The notes under the pieces: generated by a model
Seen by the model: the letters and a program-made list of their open reading frames with translations, nothing else
Told to the model about the DNA's origin: nothing
The model's database searches: none
Part shown: positions 40,801-50,884 of the stretch, piece by piece
How the letters are laid out: every line of letters starts with the position of its first letter
Numbering within the stretch: the first letter of the stretch is position 1
Assembly: GCF_037975245.1 (NCBI RefSeq)
Contig: NC_092571.1
Span: 15,433,917 to 15,497,916 of the forward strand
Direction of reading: 5' to 3'
Length of the DNA: 64,000 nt
DNA from: Apostichopus japonicus
Taxonomy: Eukaryota > Echinodermata > Holothuroidea > Aspidochirotida > Stichopodidae
Made by a program: the position numbers and the translations under genes

Positions 40801-41074
40801 ACATGAGGACAGGGGTAATTACTCTTCATCGGCCAAAAGAACTTGGAACGATGGCCCAGGGAATTCTGAGCCTCTACTCTCGAATAGACCTCCTCTGATA
40901 AGCTCGAGAGGGGGGATGGGTCGGGGGCAAAGGGGTGGCAGCTTTAGAGGTGGATCACCCAGAGGAGGAGGAGGCCATAGAGGTGGAGGACCCAGAGGTG
41001 GTGGATCGAGGGGAAGAGGTGCAGGGAGAGGAGGCAGAGGGGGGCGAGGAGGAAGAGGTAGAGGAGGGTGGTAG
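22844..41074 (+). CDS. WDR33: WDR33, WD40 poly(A)-signal reader of CPSF
   Basis: Nuclear WD40 protein of the polyadenylation specificity factor; with CPSF30 it reads AAUAAA (family knowledge). Thirteen coding exons: 22844-23089, 24136-24204, 24743-24847, 25468-25563, 26298-26452, 28796-28893, 31787-32065, 35028-35106, 36129-36239, 36768-36865, 37128-37208, 38289-38609, 39192-41074; 1,206 residues (human 1,336). An in-frame TGA lies 27 bases before the start ATG. The N-terminus carries the basic/aromatic segment before MRRAVDY that corresponds to the human RNA-contacting stretch. Seven blades end in LWNG, YWQS, VWDF, LWDP, LFDL, FWQV and FWSR (residues ~118-435). Exon 12 adds a long Glu/Lys/Arg coiled coil. 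The 627-residue final exon has an RD/RE-rich tract, Gly-Pro-Met repeats and an RGG tail in place of the long collagen-like stretch of vertebrates. Confidence 0.95.
23270..23510. repeat. Imperfect ~58-bp tandem repeats in WDR33 intron
   Basis: GCACTTGAATTTCTTTCAAG recurs at 23293 and 23351, and GGTTAAAAGAATTATCTTC twice near 23380-23415. These repeats make the spurious open extension of WDR33 exon 1 (to 23503). Confidence 0.7.
24360..24475. repeat. Two-copy ~61-bp direct repeat in WDR33 intron
   Basis: CAAGTATTAACACTAG recurs at 24360 and 24421, followed in both by similar text ending in GTAGCAGTGTT/GTAACAGTGTT. Confidence 0.6.
24850..24935. repeat. (TA)n microsatellite beside WDR33 exon 3
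   Basis: TATATA runs directly after the exon 3 donor at 24848, then a duplicated TCTTTTCCTTCTAA word. Confidence 0.75.
25564..31305. other. WDR33 introns 4-6, unannotated parts
   Basis: Apart from exons at 26298-26452 and 28796-28893, this is intron. It holds homopolymer tracts (poly-C at 28003, poly-T at 28265) but no recognised exon, RNA gene or transposon. ORFs here (for example 28444-28701) match no family I know. Confidence 0.4.
31306..31385. repeat. 15-bp C-rich minisatellite in WDR33 intron 6
   Basis: Four to five copies of TATGCCCCTCCTCCC, then a poly-C tract. Open on both strands because 15 is a multiple of 3; not coding. Confidence 0.85.
32534..34451. mobile_element. 1.9-kb AGGTCA-rich repeat element in WDR33 intron 7
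   Basis: Bounded by an exact 11-bp inverted repeat, GGTTCCTTGCT (32534-32544) and its complement (34441-34451). Inside are partly duplicated blocks: GACAAGTTGCAAATGGTATA at ~33477 and ~33768, with a relative at ~32800. The two ends share CTCAACAAGGGA (32619, 34140) and GGGTGGCCCATAGT. More than 20 AGGTCA/TGACCT half-sites occur. No coding region was seen; the class is uncertain. Confidence 0.7.
35107..36128. other. WDR33 intron 8, with possible alternative last exon
   Basis: Mostly featureless; a G-rich tract lies at 35491-35508. An acceptor at 35874 opens a 23-codon frame in phase with exon 8 and ending in TAA at 35944, described under findings. Confidence 0.35.
37673..38040 (-). mobile_element. 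TTAA-flanked MITE, copy 4 (WDR33 intron 11)
   Basis: Same family as 595-962 in reverse orientation: TTAA then AGGCATTGAAGACTCGCC at left, GCGAGTCTTCACACCCT then TTAA at right. It ends about 250 bp before the exon 12 acceptor. The ORFs at 37630-38132 are shadows. Confidence 0.88.
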
Positions 41075-41663
41075 GTAGCAGAAATCATAAAGCAAAGTAA
41101 GCAGGCATTTAACCCTTTTGTATTGGTTCAATACTTATTTGAAAGACAATGTCTAGGCAATTTATACAGTGGGGGGGGGCTATTTTTTGGGGGGGCATTG
41201 ACTTGAATACGATTGAGTTGGCTTGTGAAGGCTATTCAATTCAGTAGAGAGTAAGGTATGTTCTCACTCTGAGAAGGCTGCATTGGCTCACTTGTAGGAG
41301 AAACCAATCTCTAGAGGTCGTATTAGTTTTCTTTCCTCAAGAAGTACAAGATGGACAGGGAACTCACACATGGACCATTCCCAAGAGTTCCTCGTCCCAT
41401 ACAGTGTGAGCTTCTTGCATTTGTTTGACAGGGTTGTGACTTGTTCATGGCCTAGGTATGAACAGTATCTACTATAGATCTGGAATGTTTGAAAAATGGT
41501 GAAAATCAAGGAAAAAGTAGACTAACTTAATATTCTTGTTTAGAGAGACATTTGGAAAGCCAATTCTTTCTCATGTTATATGGAAATTAGAGAAGCGAGG
41601 GTGGGGCTAGTAGCCTAGGACAGAAGGCAGGGTACCCACCCTTGATATAACAAAGAAGATTTG

Positions 41664-41669
41664 AATAAA
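41664..41669 (+). terminator. Candidate WDR33 poly(A) signal
   Basis: AATAAA 590 bp after the stop codon. It is the first canonical hexamer noted on the sense strand here; downstream GT-richness is weak. Confidence 0.3.
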
Positions 41670-43142
41670 GCAACTACATCAAGTTCTATAAAGAAAACAA
41701 AAGATGACATGAAGCAAATAGGAGGACAATGAACTTTGTAGTCGAGAAAAGAGAAATACCATTGATACTCATTATTCAAGCAAAATGGTTTGTCTCATTA
41801 ATCGCCTTAAAAAAAAACACATATTGAAAATCTGGAAAAAACAACATCATTGACCACTTTTCCAATATCCTTTCAATCCGATGAAGGTTCAATTTCTTGA
41901 GAGCCATATCTACTGTGCTAAATTGGCGCTGGGGTTAATTTATGCATTATTATGTAAATTTATGCTGGTCATAAGAAAGGAAATTTTGCCAACAAATGAA
42001 ACTCTGCAAGGATGACTTATGCAGACCTGTTTGGTTTGATATCGTTTCGTCCAAAGGAAGTAGAAACGTTTTTTGAGTGCAGATCATCTTTTCAGAAGCT
42101 ATTTGTTTTGACAAACTTCAGCTTTGAAATTTGTTAAATGTCTTGAATGCTGCTGGAACCTACCTCTGATCAAAGTCAGCTCCTCATTTCAATTGTTTAA
42201 TGATGATAATCTTTTGATTTATAAATTATAGTAATTTTGATCTGAAATATGCCTCTAGGTTTTTACAAATGACACAACAGTACCCAAGGATGACTTCCTT
42301 AACCATTTGTCTTTACAAAAGTTCAGATGCATTTAAACACGCCAAGATTTGTATCAATTGTGAGGAAATGACTTTGGTATTGAATTGCAACCTGCATTGA
42401 TAGCAGTTGTTTCTATGGTCTGTAACATATCAAAATTAATTTAATATATGAGACACAAACACAACCATCATCATTAGTGTAAGTGATAGAGATAACTGTC
42501 ATGAATAACTTCCACAAACAGCTAAGAAAGATCTGATTTTATTAATGAGATATCACAGATTTTATTATTCTTTGCACATACTAGGCTGAAGACTTGAACA
42601 AGTCTAACTATGACATCACTGAGTCGCATATGTATCAATATTTTGTATATACATAATAGCAACGTTTAATTTCTGTAATAGAGATGGGTTCCCTCATAAA
42701 AGCCAGATATGATGGTTGTGTTTGTTTCCCCTTTGGGGTCATTCTAGGATTGCTGCACTTCAGTAATCGATTTTGTGCACGTATATGTAAGCAATTTGCA
42801 GCCTTTATTGTGCACTTTGCCAAAAAGACAGACCTCTGAATATAAGTATTATATATGAATATAAGTATTCATAACAAAACTTATATTTGTTACTTCAGTG
42901 AACTGTGAAGGAGGGTGCATTATGCTCACTATTAACCTACTGCATTGAAGAAGCCTTTTGAGTTTTGTTGGCAAATTTTCTAAACTTAAATGGGTATTAT
43001 TCAAAATATGACAGGTCACAATAACACAACCTCATAGATTTTTGCGATAAATGAACGTAAATGAATATTGTAAACAGATGAATATCGATTTGATTCTCCA
43101 TATCGTGATTCTCAGACACATTTCATAGTGGTATTAAACACA

Positions 43143-43215
43143 TATAATAATAATAATAAATGCAAATTTATATAGCGCCAATATCCAGAGGAAAGCCAAT
43201 GCTCAGTGGCGCTAG
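43143..43215. repeat. (TAA)n with TATATAGCGCC-type tail
   Basis: AATAATAATAATAAATGCAA followed by TTATATAGCGCC and GGCGCT. This arrangement recurs widely in marine invertebrate genomes as a short interspersed repeat end (recollection, not checked). Confidence 0.5.
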
Positions 43216-44450
43216 TGCTCAGGGATGGCAGTCAAAAATAGATATGTTTTGAGTCTGGTTTTGAAAATGTTAATGTTGGGTGCCGACTTGATGTGCAGTG
43301 GAAGTGAGTTCCAAAGAACTGTAGAAGCAAATTGGAAAATTTCAAATATATTACTTTCATCTTACTGTCTAACATTGAATAAACTAGTAAATTGACAAAC
43401 CAGTGACTAATATATTGAAAGGAGAATTTATTAATCAACTCAAAAAGCTGCTTTAAGTTCCAATTTGTTCATTAGCCTGATAAGTGCCTTCAATACTCCA
43501 GGCACTGTAATCCACTTAATGGTTCATAGAATTTATGTGAAGGAAGAATTTTCTTTTTCACTTGCATTAAATAGAGACCTTTTCAAAACTAAGCCAGTGC
43601 TTGATTAAAAAAGGAACACCAAAACATTGCATGGTAATTGACTAATTGTCTTGATGTGATGTAATTCATTTATCAGAATACTACGATCTTTACGATCTGT
43701 ATCTTTAGAACAGAACAAAACAAGTTTACTCATTAGCGCTTCCCAATTAATATTCAAGTCCTAGTTCAAATTTGATTATTCTACACTTCAGAGATGCATG
43801 GTTCACCCTGGCATTTACATTGGGAATTGAGTTTAGTGATGGGTTTTCCATAATGTGGTCACTTGCTCAAGATTGTGGTTAGTCACAATCGTTTCCTTTC
43901 ACTGCATTGAATCCAATGGCGAGACCGAGCACCAAATTATCAGTAGATATTATTTATGCATAGTTGCAAACCTTCTTGCAACTTTTACGTATTATTGAAT
44001 GCTCGGTTGACACTTATTGGTTCGAAACCTGTTTTAATTGATAGCAACTGTGAAAACACTGTCCAAATTGATCCACCAGTCATGTAGGATATATTTAGCA
44101 GTAAGCACAATTTTTTTTCAGGGGGAAGGGGGGGGGGGTTTCTTTGAAATGTTTTGCTTTGTTTTGGGAAAGAAGGTTGCGTGCACAAAGCCCTTCAAGA
44201 ATGTTTGATTTGTTACCAAAGAAAAGGAAAAAGAAGGGTAATTGCTACAAATATGTCAGAAGAGTAATCAAATAACTGGATTCTGTGTGTGCTCAAATGT
44301 GCATCATATCCAGTGGGATAATGTTTCCTCAGATATATACAAGGACATGTATATCAAAAAAGGGTACAACAAACAAGTAAAATCTGCGAAACTTGTTGAA
44401 TTGTATTAACAACTGTACATTTCATATGTAAGAAATAAAGAAAAAAAACT

Positions 44451-45677
44451 TTTGTAAACAATGTTAATCATTTTGTCAAGTTCATTTTTTGTACATGCTT
44501 AAAGAATATGACTTTCATTCAATCAACACACAATTGCAATGCAGTTTATTTATTTATTCAAATGAAACCTTTTTTTTTTTTTTGAAGAGTATGAAATTGT
44601 CATACAGTGACTCAAGTCTTTGGTTATAATGTTCTTACAAATTGACAGAAAGGAACTTTTCCTGTTTACAGAAAACCTGTTAATGACTGTTGTGACAAAG
44701 CTTTACTTGATGTTAAGGAGACCTACAAATACACACATGCATAAATTTGGAATGACAATGGAATTAATATTCAATGTTCTCTTTTTATTGATTACATGCG
44801 AACTAACAAAGTATCTGTTGATGCCATTGCTGGAAGGCTCACTGAAATTCATTGAAAATCTGAATATTTTGTTTGTGTCTCTATTAAAATCATTTGGAAT
44901 ATACAGTATCTCCAAGGTTAGAAAATAGTACACATTTAAAAAAAAAAATTATCAAGATCACTAGAGAATGTCTAATTATGTCACAAAGCATTGTTTGCAT
45001 TTTAACATCTAACAATTATGGGATGATTACAAATTTCCTTTAACTAATCGAGTATTTTGTTAATGTGTCTGCAGTGCACATACTTGACATTACCAAGTTT
45101 CAACCTCAGAGTGTTCTGCTATCTTCATGTAGTTTCTTCACATATATGCCTTTCTTTAAGGTACCACAAATTAAAGATTGATATCTTCGGAGTGAAGTTG
45201 GTCAAATTCTCTACTGTGACCTACCAGATCACATACGCACAACTGGCACAAGTTATTTGTTGCATTTCCTTCTAAGAATGAAAGCCATTACTTTGTCAGC
45301 CTACACATCTATTCAGTGAAACGTTCAAAACTGTTTTACTGAGAAGCATTTATAGGAAGTCACAATCGATGTGAGTAACTCTTTTATAGTTTTCTGTCAG
45401 ACAATTGTTACTCATTATGAACAATATTAATTTCAAATATATTCTTGACAATTCTGGAGCACCAGCATCGTATCACCATCATGTGACCACCGGTTGATAA
45501 CGATGAATGGTAACATGACATATGGGATCCTGGGACACCCAATTTTTTTCTCAAACCCGTAACAGATTGACGCTCACCACGTTCTGACACATCAGCCGTA
45601 GCATAGTTCACAAGTTGACAAAGTAAAACAGTCTACCATATTGAATATTTTCGGAGGTTAGTTTTTAAGCTCTTTAA
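44451..45677. other. Convergent spacer between WDR33 and CYB5D1
   Basis: Probable 3' UTR territory of CYB5D1 on minus; TTTATT (minus-strand AATAAA) occurs near 44546-44560 and 44784. Nothing else was recognised. Confidence 0.4.
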
Positions 45678-48186
45678 TCATGCCTCTGTGAGATCATCAT
45701 TAAAATAAAGATGTAGAGCCGGTAGAAAGTCGTTATCGTTCATACTCAGTTCGTAGAATTCTTCGTCCTCATCTTTGACACTGTTTTCTTCAAGAGTTTT
45801 ATGCATTTCAAGATTGTTGCCATCGTATTTCCACGTGTAGCTAGGAGCGTGAGCGTTCCACTTCAAATATCGTAACAGGATCTCATCCATAATTTCCTCC
45901 GAGCAGACCTGGAAGAACAAAATAGTATGAAGGAAAAACAAGACATGAAAGAGGTTCATGTAGCTGTCTCACCTAAAGTACACGTGAAGGATCGTTGGCA
46001 GAAAAAATATTGGTTTTTTTTTCTTTTAATCAGGATCGTTGGCAGAAAAAATATTGGTGCATTTTTGTTTTAATCAATTCTTGTCATGTAACATTTTGTA
46101 CTGTCCAAGTAAGAGAAAAAATTACACCACCGTGACCACCTTGCAAGAAGGTTGCCCGACCATTGCTTTTAACTCAACTGTTGAAATGGCAAGTCTCTGG
46201 TTGTACAATTATGCTCCTAAACAACACATTGTGTCCTTAAATTTGCTAAGGTCCACTGGCCTATTACAATCTTCAACATGATACACATTTTATCTGTTCT
46301 TGTAACATTAAACAGTTGTTTTTGTTCCCTAATATTTGTCCCCTAAGTTGCCAGGCTTAAGTGGTAAATGCTGACTCTGATCCATAAAAAGAATATGTTG
46401 TCTATTTGTCAACTTTAATAAACTTGTAACAGGGGTTCAATACTTTCACTTTGACTATTGAGTGGATTTTTTTTATTAACAAAGTAAGCTTTCTAAATTT
46501 ATACAAGATACAGAACATTCATTTATTCATACCTCAATGACTTGTTCTTGCGATGTCAGAGTATTGATGATTTTTATTCTCCGGGTCTTGCCCGATAAGA
46601 TGCCAATGCAGTAGGCGTCATCTTTCCACCATGGTCTACCAAAATCATTTGCCCAATCAGCCCTAGGACATGGAGGAGGAATGTGAACAAATCTTCCAAG
46701 TGGTGTGTAAGGGAATATACAACCAGTTTTGGGATCTACATGGGTACGAATCTGTGAAAAAAGAAGATTAAATTTGCAGGTCTCAGATTACAAGTCATTA
46801 ACACTTAGCCTTTGTATTTACCCATGGCAAGAAGAGAACATGTGCCAACCTTATGACAGTCCACATAGGTCCTTAAAAGATAGGTCTCCAAGAGAGTTCA
46901 TGAAACATGAATGCACTGTACATGACAACAGATTTTACATTGCAAACACAACAATTCGGTTGTTTTAAGCAATATAAGCCTAGACCTAGATACTTACATC
47001 ATTTGTTTTCTTGTCAAACCAGTGGCTGATATCCTTCCCTGCTGAGGCAACAATTGGCTTGAGCAGGACATTTCCTAAAAGAAATTAGTAAAGACTTAGT
47101 CTTATGTATTCAGAGTAATGCTAGGCTAGGCTTGATTGTGCTACTGGAAGTTGTGAGGATTAAAGCACATGATAGCCATACATACTTTCAAGACCACAAG
47201 TTATAAATATAAGATTGATCTTGCCTAGCCTACATATGAAATGGGTGTTGCTCAATTTTTAACGTTATTATCGTCTCCTCCCATTTGAGAAATTTGGTAA
47301 AATGGAGGGTGCTGAACAAGGTAAATGCATGGTGCTTGTCTAATTTTTGAAACGATGTTGAGGGTTTTTGTACAGTTTGGGTTGTATAGTAAAGGCTTCA
47401 TAATTGACGCACCTTCGTAATTGACGCACCTTCAAATATTACTGGCAACGATACAGCTGGCAACTTCAACTTTTTGCAGCGAAGCAGAGTTACATATTTC
47501 ATGAGTTTGAATCCATTTCAGCTTTGCGCTGATCAATTTGTGTTTTTTTTAAGCTTTTAACACCCCTCCCCCAATTTTGCACATATTTTGGGGATTGGAA
47601 ATCTTACTCCCTAAAAACCAATATTACCACAGCATGATACCACTATACTCTCTGGGACCTGACCTGTCTGAGCTTAGGCGCTCAGAGCATAGCAAACAGC
47701 ATTCTGAGTCAATTGATGTATCAAAGTGGCTATTCTTACGACTATTCGTAAGAATAATTTCCGATTACGCATGCGCAGTTGCTATTTTTATGACAGGCGT
47801 ACTATCTTTACGACCAGGAGTAACAATAATTTTCGGTTAGGGTTAGGATTGGGGTTTAGGGTTAAAGTTAGGGTTAGGGTTACAGCTACTACATGCGCAG
47901 TTGCTTTATTTACTTTACTGCGCTTGAATTCGCCTAAGAATAGTTTATAAATAATTGTTACGGCTAGTCGTAAGAATAGCCACGGCCTTGATGTATACTT
48001 ACACAAAAGTTACAGTTAGCTTATCGAGGAATGTGTCAATTTGTGACAGTGCTTTGTATTAATCTTACCACTGTACTTTTCACATAGCGGCGTTAGATCG
48101 TAAACTTTTCCCAAAAATGAAACCCAGATATCCTTCAGGGTATTGTGTACAGCCACTTCATTTGGTGTGTAATACTTTGGGCGCAT
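45678..48186 (-). CDS. CYB5D1: Cytochrome b5 domain-containing protein 1 (CYB5D1)
   Basis: Orthologue of CYB5D1, a cytochrome-b5-like protein linked to motile cilia and the axonemal radial spoke (family knowledge, from memory). Four exons on minus: 48069-48186, 46998-47074, 46533-46751, 45678-45908, joining in frame to 214 residues (human 228). The start [15 protein letters not shown] is supported by an in-frame TAG upstream with no intervening ATG. Visible family blocks are [68 protein letters not shown] and the C-terminal [10 protein letters not shown]. The canonical HPGG haem motif of cytochrome b5 is absent; the region reads YSGNVLLKP, close to human. Head to head with NAA38, convergent with WDR33. 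Confidence 0.95.
45988..46077. repeat. 45-bp tandem duplication in CYB5D1 intron 3
   Basis: GGATCGTTGGCAGAAAAAAT begins at 45988 and again at 46033, and both are followed by a T-rich stretch ending in TTTTAATCA. Confidence 0.85.
47722..47987. mobile_element. MITE with 9-bp target duplication enclosing telomere-like repeats
   Basis: Inverted ends share GTGGCTATTCTTACGACTA, directly flanked by identical TTGATGTAT (47713-47721 and 47988-47996). ATGCGCAGTTGCT recurs directly inside both halves. The core, 47833-47882, is degenerate GGTTAGGGTTAGG. It lies in CYB5D1 intron 1. Confidence 0.85.
47833..47882 (+). repeat. Interstitial telomere-type (TTAGGG)n tract
   Basis: About eight TTAGGG-like units with interruptions (GGATTGGGGTTTAGGG, AAAGTTAGGG), inside the 47722-47987 element. 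Confidence 0.85.
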
Positions 48187-48749
48187 TTTGTCAGACTGTG
48201 TCTCCGCCGACGATTCAAACTTGTCACTATCTTTCTTCTTTCTAATGTTCTAGTTATTTCGCTTCACTTTGATTGAACATACGCTGCGTCTAAAGTAACA
48301 AACCCACTAGGCTACAACCCTTTTGTATAAGCTGTTGCCATTTGCGCGACACTCAACCTCCAATTATCATTGCTCAGACAGATGTCCATTAGCTTTGGGG
48401 CAAGCTGGTTGTTGCTAAGAAACATACTTCAACTTTGACCTAGTTCTTAACGCGGGTGCAGGATAATAATATGCGTACGAAGTGATCTCATGCCATAGTT
48501 ATTCTTCATTCCATGTAGGGCATACACCGATAGCCTTGGGGAAACAGAATGTGTCCGTGAAGTTTGGTTGTTACAAGTACAATCCAATCTCCAACTCACA
48601 ATAACCAGCCCAGAGTCAACTCTTTCGCTGGAAGGGAAGCACAACCGCAGTGGTCCTACCCGGCATTACCTCAAATTCGGTGTCTCTCTGTAGTGTAGCT
48701 GTAACTTGTGTAAGCTAGCCTATCCAAGGCCTAGCCTACGTTCAGAATA
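48187..48749. promoter_or_regulatory. Bidirectional promoter region of CYB5D1 and NAA38
   Basis: Segment of 563 bp between the CYB5D1 start codon (minus) and the candidate NAA38 first exon (plus). The same two genes are divergent neighbours in human. No TATA element was evident. Confidence 0.5.
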
Positions 48750-50884
48750 ATGGAGGTACAGACTTAACTGAGGGAGATAGGCCTTCTTAATAAATATTGT
48801 CCAAAACGTGCAAGTGATAAAATAAAGTTAGGCCTAACTGATACTTCTGATTATGAAATAAGGTGTTTTATTAAACTCTCTTACCATAGTAGTATGGTGG
48901 TGTACAGTAATTTTGCGTGTTCCCGAACTTTGTGTTGTGTTATACATATGTAGCTACACTGATACTTGACATACAGGGCCGTGTCATTCCGTCATCGGTA
49001 CATTCTGCCATCGGTACCATCCGCCATAGAAAATATGCTCTTTCCGCCATTGAAAAAGTGCCATTCTGCTATGTTACCCTGATGGTGGTAAAGTAAATTG
49101 TATGGCAGAAAAAGCATGTCATTGTGGGTGCACTGTAAGCCTATATTCACTGTTTATTGCTTCGCTTAACACTCCCTAGGCCCGCAAAATCCAAAAAAAT
49201 CTGTCATTTAAATCAACAATCAGAATCGGTCTGTTTAATAAACAATCAACCTAAATTAATTTGATTTATTCAACCAACTATAAATATATTTGAAGGCAGT
49301 GTACCGACTCGAACTTACAGTTAAAACTATTCAATCAGCATGTTCATTAAAGACTGTGTATCTATACCCCAATCTTGTCTTAACTACAATTCAGTCTATC
49401 CTGCGAACAGTCACATTTGAAGACGGTGTACCTATCCTTCCACGCGAATCAAAAAAAGTTTCACTGATACAAGGAGTGTGTCAAATCCATTCCTAACATG
49501 TACCATTCGCCATAGGTTTCGAGCCTTTCCGCCATGGTGGATAGGATTGTAACCTATGGCGGAATGGTATGGCGGTATGTACCTATTGCAGAATGGCACT
49601 GGAACCTTAATAGACACTGTAGTTGCCCTGTTCATGAGCCAAAGTTTTACCACTTTTACAATCGCAATTTTAAGCTACAAATCCTTAAAAATATCACGAA
49701 GTAGCCACAGTGAAATTAAGGAACATCAATTTTGTACTTAGCTACACTTTCAAGGATTATTCCACATTCTGCACTTAACAGAATATTGTAATCTTCAATG
49801 CATATCCAAAATTATGGAAATTTTCCTTGCTTGCAATTATAATTTTTTCCATTTTTGGTGAAATCTGGTCAAACCATTGATGAAATCGCATAGCTAAAGG
49901 ATAGCACTAAATCACTGGACTAAATCAATTAAAAGAACATTGATGATGTTACTATCACAGTTTATGGTATACATACCATCATACTTGTTATACTCCATTT
50001 TGTTTGTTTTTATTTCTGTTGTCGTTACGTAGCAGCAGGAGCAAAATTCTGGAAGTGATCCTGTTAGTGATGTCATATCAAGTGAAAATTCAGAGACTGC
50101 ATCAGCTACAGAGTCCACCACTATTTCCACACAGAACTCTTCAATATCTGAAGAATCCCAATCACGTAAAACCCTCGAAGGGTGGTTGAATCGCTTTATG
50201 AGAATCAAGATGACGGACGGGCGAATTCTAGTTGGTGCTTTTGTTTGTACAGATAGAGACCGGAACATCATCCTTGGCTCCTGTGATGAATATGTAAATG
50301 CTCAAGGTGGGATCATTTTTCTGCTACTTTGGTTCTTTCTTATTGATCCTACAAAACCTTGAAAGAATTTGGACCATCCATTTAAAGACCAGTGATTAAT
50401 GGATAATTTACATTTTAGCCAATTTTAGCTAAGTACTACAAAAGAGATGAATTTATGCAAGTTACACAAAAATACCATATGACAGCTTTCAAGTATTTCT
50501 CCTTCCCAAATGGTCGGTATCCAGCATTGCTATACATTTATGGCAGTAACAATTGCTGCCCAGATTCTTATATGTAAATTAGACATGGCTTGATATATTG
50601 TAATAAATTTTATTTTATGTTCAGCGTACATCTTGGTATAGTGGACAATATAACATCACAAGTGCAATGAATGAGTTCTTTGCAGAGAAGGATTATACAA
50701 GTTCACATGTAATAAGTAGGGAGCAAAAAGCTTTCATTTTTATCTACTGATAAATGAAATTGTTTTTTGTTTTTGTTTTTGCTTTTTAGACTTGGATGAT
50801 AAGGAGGAACCAAGGGTACTAGGTCTTGCGATGGTGCCTGGACAACATATTTTATCCATTGAAATTGACGACCCCGAGCGGTAG
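48750..50884 (+). CDS. NAA38: NAA38 / LSMD1, Lsm-like auxiliary subunit of NatC
   Basis: Small Sm-fold auxiliary subunit of the NatC N-terminal acetyltransferase (with NAA30 and NAA35; family knowledge). Exons 2 and 3 are secure: 50033-50306 and 50790-50884. They carry RFMRIKMTDGRILVGAF and CTDRDRNIILG (Sm1), then RVLGLAMVPGQHILSIEID (Sm2). Exon 2 opens directly after an in-frame TAG, so the start must be upstream. A two-codon first exon, ATGGAG/GTACAG at 48750-48755, has the right phase and gives 124 residues (human 125); this assignment is inferred. Exon 2 has a tandem acceptor (TAGCAGCAG), so one or two Gln codons may be dropped. Residues 3-50 are Ser/Glu/Thr-rich and presumably disordered. 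Intron 1 holds an inverted-array element. Confidence 0.88.
48981..49600. mobile_element. Second inverted-array element (NAA38 intron 1)
   Basis: Left end: several TTCCGCCAT/TTCTGCCATCGGTACC-type words (48981-49075). Right end: the same words inverted, as ATGGCGGAATGG and ATGGCGGTATGTACC (49505-49600). Outermost pair GTGTCATTCCG / inverted GTGCCATTCTG. Same architecture as 21418-21972 with an unrelated motif. No obvious duplication and no coding capacity. Confidence 0.75.

Larger units (their letters stand above)
41075..44450 (+). other. WDR33 3' flank / 3' UTR
   Basis: Non-coding sequence after the WDR33 stop. AATAAA occurs at 41664-41669 and 44434-44439, either of which could be the poly(A) signal. 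No coding frame was recognised. Confidence 0.45.

Noticed and set aside
40819-41088. Proline-rich antisense ORF of 89 aa
   Set aside because: Reverse complement of the RGG tail; no start context or homology.
44620-44928. 102-residue ORF with hydrophobic stretches
   Set aside because: AT-rich convergent spacer; no splice partner, homology or codon bias to support a gene.
49912-50271. 119-residue minus-strand ORF
   Set aside because: Antisense to NAA38 exon 2, whose sense frame encodes the conserved Sm fold.
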